Under the pieces are notes generated by a model. It made no database searches. It was given only the letters and a program-made list of their open reading frames with translations, and was not told the origin of the DNA. DNA of 64,000 nt from JANLTP01 sp031363055 (lineage in GTDB: Bacteria; Pseudomonadota; Gammaproteobacteria; Burkholderiales; Burkholderiaceae_E), in the NCBI GenBank assembly GCA_031363055.1, contig JANLTP010000095.1:1-64000 (forward strand), read 5' to 3'. This document shows positions 54,352 through 62,077 of the stretch, piece after piece (position 1 is the stretch's first letter; the number at the start of each line of letters is the position of its first letter). The translations under genes were made by a program, and so were the position numbers.

Positions 54352-55036
54352 GGTCAAAACCAGACTTTCGCCAAACGAGCGAGAAGCGCTGATCGTCGAA
54401 GGGGCGATCAGCTATTTTGCCGAGGTGGGCTTTACCGGTCAGACCCGCGAACTGTCGAAGCGACTGGGTATCACTCAGCCGCTCCTGTACCGCTACTTTG
54501 CCAACAAGCAGGAACTGATCGATCGCGTCTATCAAACGGTATTTGAAGGTCGATGGAATCCGGCTTGGCTCGATTTGCTCAAGGATCGCTCGATTCCGCT
54601 CAGGGCGCGCTTTCTTGAGTTTTATCGGCAATACTCAATAGCGACTTACCAGCCCGACTGGATTCGCATTTACATGTTCGCGGGATTGTTCACGCCGGCT
54701 TTCAATCAGCGCTATATCAGGCTCGTCAGACGAGAGCTGATGCCTGTGATGTGCACTGAAGTGCGTCACTATTGCGGCCTCGATGCAGCCCACCCGGTTT
54801 CTGACGAGGAAGCAGAGTTCCTGTGGACTTTGCACGGCGGTATTTTTTATTATGCGGTGCGCCAGCATGTGTATCAGGTCAAGCTCACCGTGCCGCTCAT
54901 GACCAAGGTTGAACTCGCGGTTGACAATTTCCTGGCCGGGGTGAAGAGCGTTTATCCACGCGTCATGATTGTGGACGGCACGCCGTTGCCGAATAAATTG
55001 TCTGGGAAAACACGATCAGCGCGCAAGTCCGCCTGA
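54332..55036 (+). CDS. TetR/AcrR-family transcriptional regulator
   Basis: The protein has 234 residues from the ATG at 54332. The N-terminal helix-turn-helix reads IVEGAISYFAEVGFTGQTRELSKRLGITQPLLYRYFANKQELIDRVY (in pieces, residues about 18-65), the TetR signature. A ligand-binding helical domain follows. The start overlaps the Bug gene by 20 bp, so the two are translated from one mRNA and the regulator probably controls this catabolic cluster, including itself. A longer frame from 54233 would read through the Bug gene and is rejected. Confidence 0.92.
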   Translation: MVSKPSKVKTRLSPNEREALIVEGAISYFAEVGFTGQTRELSKRLGITQPLLYRYFANKQELIDRVYQTVFEGRWNPAWLDLLKDRSIPLRARFLEFYRQYSIATYQPDWIRIYMFAGLFTPAFNQRYIRLVRRELMPVMCTEVRHYCGLDAAHPVSDEEAEFLWTLHGGIFYYAVRQHVYQVKLTVPLMTKVELAVDNFLAGVKSVYPRVMIVDGTPLPNKLSGKTRSARKSA

Positions 55037-55043
55037 GGCCGCT

Positions 55044-55074
55044 GCTCCAAATAAGCACGCTCCCAAATAAGCAC
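55044..55074. repeat. About 16-bp tandem duplication after the TetR gene
   Basis: GCTCCAAATAAGCAC (55044-55058) is followed by GCTCCCAAATAAGCAC (55059-55074). It lies in the short gap between the convergent TetR and dehydrogenase genes. Confidence 0.85.
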
Positions 55075-55106
55075 GCATTCCTGGATAATTTCCTGGCCGC
55101 CGCCAT

Positions 55107-56063
55107 TCACGCCTTGGTCAGCTTCTCCAGGACCGCATAGACGGCCGCCGTATCATGCATGGCATGGCCAAGCGCCATCGCGGCGTTGTAGATAGGTACT
55201 GTGCTGGCAAACAGCGGCGCTGGCGTATCACTCGCCTGCAGTGCGTCGTGAATCAGACGCATATCTTTCTGCCAGGTCGACACTTTCATGGTCGCGTCGG
55301 TCCACGAGCGCTTGACCATGGCGGGCCCGCGCACCTGAAACATTTTTGAGCCACCTGCGCCGTCGGCCACGACCTTCAGGATCATCTGCGCATCAAGCCC
55401 TGAGCGAACGCCCATCAGAATTGCCTCAGCGGTGGAGACGTTGTGAATCGCCACCAAAAGGTTGGCGACCAGTTTCATGCGCATGCCGTTGCCAAACGCG
55501 CCGACTTCGTGGCGGGTTCGTGCAAAGCCTTCGAAGATTGACGCAAACGATTTGATGGCTCTGGCATTGCCACTGGCGTACACGGCCAGATCCCGAGTCA
55601 GCGCTTGAGCACCGGTACCCGATAAGGGGCAGTCCAGCAAAATAATTTTCTGTCGGGCGAGGGCCGCCAAGGCAGCCCTTTTGGCGGCCTCGGGCAATGT
55701 GCTGGTTTCCGCCACCACCAGGCCGCGCGGTTTGGCCGAAACCAACTCATTGCACACCTGTATCAATGCGTTCTCGTTCGGCAGTGAAAGAATGATGTGC
55801 GTGCATCGTTCAGCGATCTGCGCAGCATTCCTGGTGACTGTACCGCCGGCGTTTTTCAGGCGTCTCCGGGCTGCGGGGACAGGATCAAACCCAAAGACTT
55901 GAAACCCCGCCTTGACCAAATTAGCCGCCATCGCTGAACCCATGATCCCCAGTCCAATGACACCGACCGGAACCGGTGGCTTCGTTGGCGTGGTCGCCTT
56001 CATCGGCCTGTTCGTTGGCGTAGTCGCCTTCATCGGCTTGTTCTTTGCCGCGGCCGGGTTCAT
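55107..56063 (-). CDS. NAD(P)-dependent 3-hydroxyisobutyrate dehydrogenase-family protein with repeat-built leader
   Basis: A 318-residue beta-hydroxyacid dehydrogenase: VGVIGLGIMGSAMAANLVKAGFQVFGFD (dinucleotide motif), LLDCPLSGTGAQAL and the catalytic Lys in FGNGMRMKLVANLLVAIHN. The first 30 residues, before the Rossmann fold, are a 10-residue repeat (PMKATTPTNR, PMKATTPTKP) encoded by duplicated 30-bp units. Its ATG overlaps the stop of the upstream monooxygenase as ATGA (56063-56060), so translation is coupled. It could process a hydroxy-acid product of that enzyme. Confidence 0.92.
   Translation of the reverse strand: MNPAAAKNKPMKATTPTNRPMKATTPTKPPVPVGVIGLGIMGSAMAANLVKAGFQVFGFDPVPAARRRLKNAGGTVTRNAAQIAERCTHIILSLPNENALIQVCNELVSAKPRGLVVAETSTLPEAAKRAALAALARQKIILLDCPLSGTGAQALTRDLAVYASGNARAIKSFASIFEGFARTRHEVGAFGNGMRMKLVANLLVAIHNVSTAEAILMGVRSGLDAQMILKVVADGAGGSKMFQVRGPAMVKRSWTDATMKVSTWQKDMRLIHDALQASDTPAPLFASTVPIYNAAMALGHAMHDTAAVYAVLEKLTKA
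55981..56040 (-). repeat. 30-bp direct duplication at the start of the dehydrogenase gene
   Basis: Units 55981-56010 and 56011-56040 differ at two positions and encode the duplicated decapeptide leader. A partial third unit (TTCTTTGCCG) follows at 56041-56050. Confidence 0.9.
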
Positions 56064-57157
56064 TGACTCGTTCCGATGGCAGCCTTGACCCTCGGCATCA
56101 CTTGTTCAGCCATGAGTTGCATCGAGCGCTTGGCCAGGACCGGATCGATCCAGTCGTGACAAGCATAAAGCAGGGTGCCGAAATCTCCGATCTGATCACG
56201 AAAAGCCAGCAACTGTTCCACCACGGAATCGACCGTACCCGCAATCACCAGCCGCTCGGTCACGTACTCGGCCGTAATCGATTCATTGGACATGTTGGGG
56301 TCGGTCTTGAACAGATTGCCCCGGCCGCCGGCACCAACCAACTTGCGAACCAATTGCTTGAAGTAAAAATGATGCGGGCCCTCGGCTCCGTGGCCATAAC
56401 GTTTGGCCACGGCCGCATCATCAGCGACAAAAATGCTCTTGGCGACGCGCCATTCGGCTGGCGACGCGACCGAACCCACCGCAGCTCTGCCCTCGACGTA
56501 TTTTGGCCAATGAGTTTTCACCCATTCAGGCATCAAAAAGTTAGCGGAGATCGGTTGCCAGCCACGCTTGGCCATTTCGGTAACCCCTTGCGAGAATGGT
56601 GCCACGGCGGTGCCAACGATGAGCGGATGCGGCCTTTGATACGGCTTCATGATGAAGCCCTGGCCGATCTCGGGGATCATCGTGCGCCCCACGGACACGT
56701 TCCAATACTTGCCTTCTATGTTGTACGGCGGGGCTGAATTCCAGATCTTGAGTACGGTATCAATACACTCGACGAACATCTCGTTGCGATTGTTCCCGAA
56801 GTTGCCGAATACTTCGGCATCCGACATCAAACCGCCGGGACTGATGCCCATGATGAATCGGCCCTTGAGCATATGGTCGAGCATGGCCGCATTGGCAGCA
56901 ATCGCTGCCGGGTGACTGTTGGGTAGATTCAACGTCCCGGTACCCAGCATGATCTGTTGGGTGTCGTACGCGAGGCTTGCCAGAAAGATCAAGGAAGATG
57001 TAATGATCTCGGCAGCGTCGGTGACATGTTCGCCGATATAGGCTTCGCAATATCCCAGGCGATCGGCCAACAGAACAGCTTGCCGGTCTTCCTGTAATGC
57101 GTCGTACACGTTTCGCCCCGGAGGATGAATGGGCATCATGAACATTCCAAGTTTCAT
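56060..57157 (-). CDS. LLM-class flavin-dependent monooxygenase (luciferase-like)
   Basis: A 365-residue bacterial-luciferase-family enzyme using reduced FMN from a partner reductase. It begins MKLGMFMMPIHPPGR and contains LADRLGYCEAYIGEHVTD, GTGTLNLPNSHPAAIAANAAMLDHMLKGRFIMGISPGG (in pieces), FGNNRNEMF and a C-terminal VIAGTVDSVVEQLLAFRDQIG. It resembles limonene- and alkane-type monooxygenases. Its start overlaps the flavin reductase stop, and its stop overlaps the dehydrogenase start, both as ATGA, giving a coupled three-gene operon. The substrate is unknown. Confidence 0.93.
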   Translation of the reverse strand: MKLGMFMMPIHPPGRNVYDALQEDRQAVLLADRLGYCEAYIGEHVTDAAEIITSSLIFLASLAYDTQQIMLGTGTLNLPNSHPAAIAANAAMLDHMLKGRFIMGISPGGLMSDAEVFGNFGNNRNEMFVECIDTVLKIWNSAPPYNIEGKYWNVSVGRTMIPEIGQGFIMKPYQRPHPLIVGTAVAPFSQGVTEMAKRGWQPISANFLMPEWVKTHWPKYVEGRAAVGSVASPAEWRVAKSIFVADDAAVAKRYGHGAEGPHHFYFKQLVRKLVGAGGRGNLFKTDPNMSNESITAEYVTERLVIAGTVDSVVEQLLAFRDQIGDFGTLLYACHDWIDPVLAKRSMQLMAEQVMPRVKAAIGTSQ

Positions 57158-57675
57158 CGGATACTTTCCAGGGCAATGGGTTGAACGTAGGTTCCATGAA
57201 GGAACAGCAGTGGTGGCTTGTTGGCATACTCGTAGCGCGTGACTTGGCCGAGAAACAGCACGTGATCACCGACGGTTTGTGCACTCAATGTTTTGCACTC
57301 GATCACCGCTGCACAGTCGGGCAGCAGTGGTACGCCGCACGCTGCACTGGCCAGACTCAAGCCTGCAAACTTGTTGGCGCTCGGGCGAGAAAAGCGGCGC
57401 GACAATTCAATTTGACCCAGACTCAATACGTTGACGGCAAAGTGACCGGCGTCACGAAAGACGTTCAAGCTCGGCGAATCGCAAGAAAGACTCCACAAAA
57501 CGATCGGTGGATTCAGGGAAACCGTATTGAAGGAATTGGCAGTCACGCCCACCGAGACACCGTCGCAGGACCTCGCAGTGATGACCGTAACCCCAGTGCC
57601 AAATTTGGAGAAAGCCTGGCGAAGATCAATGGGGTCATGGGCCGGCAAACCGGCTGCTGAGTCTGGAGTTTCCAT
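57154..57675 (-). CDS. Flavin reductase family protein (monooxygenase component)
   Basis: A 173-residue FMN-binding split-barrel reductase: LRQAFSKFGTGVTVITARS, GVTANSFNTVSLNPPIVLWSL, FAVNVLSLGQIELSRRFS and HVLFLGQVTRYEY. It would supply FMNH2 to the LLM monooxygenase, whose start codon overlaps this stop as ATGA (57157-57154). The ATG at 57675 is chosen; a GTG at 57708 would add 11 residues and cannot be excluded. It is the first gene of the operon. Confidence 0.93.
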   Translation of the reverse strand: METPDSAAGLPAHDPIDLRQAFSKFGTGVTVITARSCDGVSVGVTANSFNTVSLNPPIVLWSLSCDSPSLNVFRDAGHFAVNVLSLGQIELSRRFSRPSANKFAGLSLASAACGVPLLPDCAAVIECKTLSAQTVGDHVLFLGQVTRYEYANKPPLLFLHGTYVQPIALESIR

Positions 57676-57827
57676 TCTTAGGGAACCTGGTCGCACCACA
57701 ATTTGCACCAGTGTGCCACATATTGATCAACTGATCAATAAAGAAAGGGCGCGGTGTCAGGACAATTGGCGTGGCAGTAAATATTTGACCTGCCGGTAAA
57801 TAATTCGCTCATTGAGGATCCCTTGAC

Positions 57828-59069
57828 CTATTTGATCCAGCGCCGAATCACAAAGTAGAACGCGAGCCCCAACAGGATCGCCCATTCGAGCGAGATGCTG
57901 ACGGTCAATACGAACGTCAACAGCCAGGTCCAGAAGTCGACCTTGTTCTGGCGCCAGGCGGCACTTGGATAATCAAAATCGACCAGAGTCCAGGCGACCA
58001 TCAACAAAATGGCGGCAATACTGGCGATGGGTAGATAGCGCACCAGCGGCGCGACAAACAGCAGGATCAGGATCAGCATCAGTCCCGCGCTGATTGCCGC
58101 AACGGGCGTCTTCGCACCCGCTTCAACATTCACGCCGGAGCGATTGAATGATCCCGACGACGGATAGGATGAAAAAAACGCACCGGCGAGATTAGACAAT
58201 CCCTGGGCTGCGATCTCCTGTCGAGAGTCGAGAGGCTGCTGCGTTTTGAGCGCGTAGGCCCGGGCAATCGCCATCGCCTCGGTCAAGGCCAACAAGGTCA
58301 TGATAGCGGCGGGTAACAGCAGGCTGGCCATCATCTGTAGATCCAGATTCGGTACGGAAAATGGTGGCACAGCGCTGGGCACCGCGGCCAGCGTTTTGAT
58401 GTTGAAGGCGTCCGGCAGAAGCCAGCGTCCAAGTGCGTAACTCGCGCCACCGACCAGTACCGCAATCAGCATATAAGGAATACGCGATCCGAGCCTGCGG
58501 CCGAGAATACAGGACAGCAGGGTGAGCAGCGCGATCGACAACGACGGCCAGTGAACGGCTGAAAGCTGTTGGGCCAACTCGTGCAGACTGGCGAACACGC
58601 CATTGCTGCGCGAAAACTCCAGGCCGAAAAAAGATCCGATCTGACTGTTGGCGATCAACACCGCAGCGCCTGTGGTGAAGCCCACGATCACGCAATGCGG
58701 CACCTTGTCGACCCAGCGCGCCAGGCCCGAGAATGCAATGGCTAATTGGAACACGCCGACCATCAGCGTCATCAGCAGCACCAGTTGCACGTACAAGGGC
58801 GTACCGACGGCAGCAAGTGGCGCAATTAAAGCCAGCGTGGTCAGTGAGATTGCATTCGCTGGTCCGCTGACCATTTGTCGGCTCGAACCGAACAAGGCCG
58901 CGACGATGCAGGGCACCATTGCCGTGTACAAACCGTACTGGGCCGGCATACCCGCCAGATTGGCGTACGCCACGCCTTGCGGAAGGACCACTACCGCACC
59001 CGTGAGACCCGCCATCAAATCGGCCCGCAGTATGCCCGGGCGTTTGAGTTCAGGCCACCAGCTCAGCAT
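57828..59069 (-). CDS. SulP-family anion transporter without STAS domain
   Basis: A 413-residue polytopic protein with the SulP signature near the N-terminus (DLMAGLTGAVVVLPQGVAYANLAGMPAQYGLY) and SNLAGAFFSSYPSSGSFNRSGVN in the core. The frame ends right after the last membrane helix (ILLGLAFYFVIRRWIK), so the cytoplasmic STAS domain of typical SulP proteins (about 550 residues) is absent. The ATG at 59069 overlaps the xsc stop by one base (TGATG). Given that neighbour, transport of sulfite, sulfate or a C2 sulfonate is likely. Confidence 0.9.
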   Translation of the reverse strand: MLSWWPELKRPGILRADLMAGLTGAVVVLPQGVAYANLAGMPAQYGLYTAMVPCIVAALFGSSRQMVSGPANAISLTTLALIAPLAAVGTPLYVQLVLLMTLMVGVFQLAIAFSGLARWVDKVPHCVIVGFTTGAAVLIANSQIGSFFGLEFSRSNGVFASLHELAQQLSAVHWPSLSIALLTLLSCILGRRLGSRIPYMLIAVLVGGASYALGRWLLPDAFNIKTLAAVPSAVPPFSVPNLDLQMMASLLLPAAIMTLLALTEAMAIARAYALKTQQPLDSRQEIAAQGLSNLAGAFFSSYPSSGSFNRSGVNVEAGAKTPVAAISAGLMLILILLFVAPLVRYLPIASIAAILLMVAWTLVDFDYPSAAWRQNKVDFWTWLLTFVLTVSISLEWAILLGLAFYFVIRRWIK

Positions 59070-60880
59070 CAAACGTAGTCTTTGTATTTGTCCAGAAAGC
59101 GCACCGGCTTGGCCAGTGCATCACGACGGAATGGGTCGCCAAGCTCGCGGTTGCACATGATCTCGAGTACACAGGTCTTGCCTTCGTTCATTTGCAGATC
59201 GATCGCTTTTTTGAGCGCTGGGCCGACCTGATCGAGCTGGTCGACAGTGATGCCCTCGGCACCCATCGCCCGGGCGATACCGGCGAAACTTTCGCTCTCG
59301 AGTTCACCGGCGACAAACCGACGGTTATAAAAATCAACCTGGTTCTTCTTCTCGGCACCCCACTGACGATTGTGAAACACCACACCGGTCACCGGGATGT
59401 TGTGCCGCACGGCCGTCATGATCTCGACCATGCTCATGCCCCAGGCGCCATCGCCGGAATAAGCGATCGCCGGACGGTTCATCGCGCCCAACTTGGCGCC
59501 GATCATGGTCGGCAATGAGTATCCGCAGTTGCCGAAACTCATCGGCGCAAAGAAGCTGCGCGGCTCCTCGAAGCGCAGATAACTGTTTGCAACCGAGTTG
59601 ATGTTGCCAATGTCGGTCGACACCATCGCACGGGGCGGCATGGCACGCTCGAGTTCGCGCAGCACCTGTCGCGGACTCAGCCAGTTGCCCGACTCCTGTT
59701 TGGCCTCGGCGATCATGTCGAGGCTGAAGGCATCGCGTTCATGGGTCCAGGCGCTGAGCTCTTTTTCCCAAGCCGCCTTTTCGGCGGCGATCTTGACGGC
59801 GCGCTCGGCCTTGGTCGTGTCACAGGCGAGCGTCGCGTTGGCTAGACGGTTCGTCATGGCCTCGGCGACGGCTTTGGCATCGCCGCAAATGCCGACCGAA
59901 ATTTTCTTCACCAGACCCAGATTGGTGTGATCGATCTCGACTTGAATGATCTTCGCGTCTTTCGGCCAATAGTCCAGGCCGTGCTGCGGCAAGGTACCGA
60001 ATGGTCCCATGCGAGAGCCGAGCGCAATGACGACATCGGCCTGCGCAATCAGTTTCATTGCCGCCTTCGAGCCTTGGTAACCTAGCGGTCCGCACCACAG
60101 CGGATGACTGGCCGGAAAGCTGTCGTTGCGCAGATAGCCATTAACGACCGGTGCGCCGAGTCGCTCGGCCAGCGTCTGGCATTGAGCCAACGCATCGCCC
60201 ATCACGACGCCACCACCCGACAGAATCACCGGGAAGCGGGCGTTCTTCAGCAGCTCGATGGCTGCATTCATCGACGCCTCACCGCCGGCACCGCGATCGA
60301 CACGCATCGGTTTCGGAATCTCGCACTGAATCTCGCCGTAGAAGTAATCACGCGGAATATTCAACTGGGTCGGACCCATCTCGCTCATGGCGCGATCAAA
60401 ACAACGCGCGGTGTATTCGGCCATTCGCTTCGGATTGTTGACATGGCCCTGGTACTTGGTGAATTCCTCGAACATCGGTAATTGGTTGGCTTCCTGAAAG
60501 CCGCCGAGACCCATGCCCATCGTGCCGGTTTCGGGCGTGATCAAGACCACCGGGCTGTGCGCCCAGTAGGCCGCAGCAATGGCCGTCACACAGTTACTGA
60601 TTCCGGGGCCGTTCTGGCCGATCACGACGCCGTGGCGGCCCGACACACGGGCGTAACCGTCGGCCATGTGGGCGGCGCCTTGTTCGTGGACGACCGGGAT
60701 CAGGCGAATGCCGGCGGGTGCGAAAATATCCATCGCGTCCATGAAGGCGGAACCCATGATGCCGAAGATATCGGTGACGCCGTTGGCGACCAGCGTTTCG
60801 ACGAAAGCCTCTGATGGCGTCATCTTTTGGACGCCACTGACGACACTCCTTTGCGTCATTTTGCTGTCCGGTGCACCCAT
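59069..60880 (-). CDS. xsc: Sulfoacetaldehyde acetyltransferase
   Basis: A 603-residue thiamine-diphosphate enzyme that converts sulfoacetaldehyde and phosphate to acetyl phosphate and sulfite, the desulfonation step of taurine and C2-sulfonate degradation. Visible are the activating Glu in VVHEQGAAHMADGYARVSG, the Xsc-type ITPETGTMGMGLGGFQE, the ThDP motif GDGAWGMSMVEIMTAV ending FHNRQWGAEKKNQ, and the central domain GYLRNDSFPASHPLWCGPLGY. The start at 60880 has AAGGAG eight bases upstream; starts at 60859 or 60823 are possible but unsupported. No taurine transaminase, pta or sulfite dehydrogenase gene is adjacent. It is translationally linked to the SulP gene. Confidence 0.93.
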   Translation of the reverse strand: MGAPDSKMTQRSVVSGVQKMTPSEAFVETLVANGVTDIFGIMGSAFMDAMDIFAPAGIRLIPVVHEQGAAHMADGYARVSGRHGVVIGQNGPGISNCVTAIAAAYWAHSPVVLITPETGTMGMGLGGFQEANQLPMFEEFTKYQGHVNNPKRMAEYTARCFDRAMSEMGPTQLNIPRDYFYGEIQCEIPKPMRVDRGAGGEASMNAAIELLKNARFPVILSGGGVVMGDALAQCQTLAERLGAPVVNGYLRNDSFPASHPLWCGPLGYQGSKAAMKLIAQADVVIALGSRMGPFGTLPQHGLDYWPKDAKIIQVEIDHTNLGLVKKISVGICGDAKAVAEAMTNRLANATLACDTTKAERAVKIAAEKAAWEKELSAWTHERDAFSLDMIAEAKQESGNWLSPRQVLRELERAMPPRAMVSTDIGNINSVANSYLRFEEPRSFFAPMSFGNCGYSLPTMIGAKLGAMNRPAIAYSGDGAWGMSMVEIMTAVRHNIPVTGVVFHNRQWGAEKKNQVDFYNRRFVAGELESESFAGIARAMGAEGITVDQLDQVGPALKKAIDLQMNEGKTCVLEIMCNRELGDPFRRDALAKPVRFLDKYKDYV

Positions 60881-60902
60881 GAGACTCTCCTTGAATATGA
60901 TA

Positions 60903-60925
60903 CGAAATGTTCCGAAATTCGAAAT
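60903..60925. promoter_or_regulatory. Triple CGAAAT motif upstream of xsc
   Basis: CGAAAT occurs at 60903-60908, 60913-60918 and 60920-60925, in the gap between xsc and the divergent CobS-like gene. The close spacing (10 and 7 bp) could mark a regulator-binding site. No promoter boxes were assigned. Confidence 0.2.
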
Positions 60926-61065
60926 ATGAACGGACTGTACCTAGCTGAATCTGTCGGGTCAAGATACCATTTCATAAAATGGATCGAACCAAAGTGCTGT
61001 ATCTGGATTGGGTTGCATCAGGTTCCGCGCGTGACGAAACGGCACAAGGTCTGGACCCGGTAAAC

Positions 61066-62043
61066 ATGTCACCTACACAAACACCTGCGCCACCATTGCT
61101 ACCCGATCGTACGGTCAACGTGCGCGAGGTCTTCGGCATCGACAGTCCCTTGAGCGTTGCCGCGTTCGCGACGCCCGACGAGCACGTGCCGGAGATCGAT
61201 ACCGCCTATCGATTTAATGCCGAAGTGACGCTCGGCATATTGGCCGGCTTCGCGCACAATCGGCGCGTTCTGTTGCAAGGTTTGCATGGCACCGGAAAAT
61301 CGACACACATTGAGCAAGTGGCCGCCCGGTTGAACTGGCCGTGCGTGCGCGTCAACCTCGATGGCCATGTCAGTCGCCTGGATCTGGTCGGTAAAGATTC
61401 GATCGTGCTGCGTGAGGGCAAACAGGTCACTGAATTTCAGGCCGGCATTCTCCCTTGGGCATTGCAGCGGCCGATGGCGCTGGTCTTTGATGAATACGAC
61501 GCTGGTCGCCCGGACGTCATGTTTGTCATTCAGCGAATCCTGGAGCGCGACGGCAAGTTCACGTTGCTCGATCAGAATCGCGTGTTGCAGCCCCATCCGG
61601 CGTTCCGATTATTCGCAACCTCGAATACGGTCGGGCTGGGTAATTTGAATGGTTTGTATCACGGAACCCAGGCGTTGAATCATGCACAGATTGATCGCTG
61701 GAATATTGTCGCGACCTTGAATTATCTGTCGCATGAAGAAGAAATGGAAATCGTTCTGGCCCGAGTGCCGATCATGAATCATGAACAAGGTCGTCGGCAG
61801 ATTGCGGCGATGGTCGCGCTGGCCGATCTCACGCGCAAGGGCTTTGCGGCCGGTGATCTGTCGATACTGATGTCACCGCGTACCGTCATTACCTGGGCCG
61901 AGAACTTGCAGATTTTTCCGGAACTGGGGCTGGCGTTTCGGCTAACGTTTCTGAACAAATGCGACGACCTTGAACGGCCGATCATTGCCGAGTATTTCCA
62001 GCGCTGTTTTGACGCGGAACTCGACATTCGATCTCCCAAATAG
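61066..62043 (+). CDS. CobS/MoxR-like AAA+ ATPase
   Basis: A 325-residue AAA+ ATPase. Walker A is LLQGLHGTGKSTHIEQ (Lys78), Walker B MALVFDEYDAGRPDV, sensor 1 LFATSNTVG, and the final helical domain carries MSPRTVITWAENL. It closely resembles proteins annotated as cobaltochelatase subunit CobS. No CobN or cobalamin gene is nearby, but a CobT-like VWA protein follows after 34 bp, so the pair more likely works as a MoxR-VWA chaperone that remodels or metallates some other target. The start at 61066 is preferred to 60979, which adds 29 residues before the family N-terminus. Confidence 0.87.
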   Translation: MSPTQTPAPPLLPDRTVNVREVFGIDSPLSVAAFATPDEHVPEIDTAYRFNAEVTLGILAGFAHNRRVLLQGLHGTGKSTHIEQVAARLNWPCVRVNLDGHVSRLDLVGKDSIVLREGKQVTEFQAGILPWALQRPMALVFDEYDAGRPDVMFVIQRILERDGKFTLLDQNRVLQPHPAFRLFATSNTVGLGNLNGLYHGTQALNHAQIDRWNIVATLNYLSHEEEMEIVLARVPIMNHEQGRRQIAAMVALADLTRKGFAAGDLSILMSPRTVITWAENLQIFPELGLAFRLTFLNKCDDLERPIIAEYFQRCFDAELDIRSPK

Positions 62044-62077
62044 AGGCTGTCGCGATTGGTGGACTATCGAATGAAAA

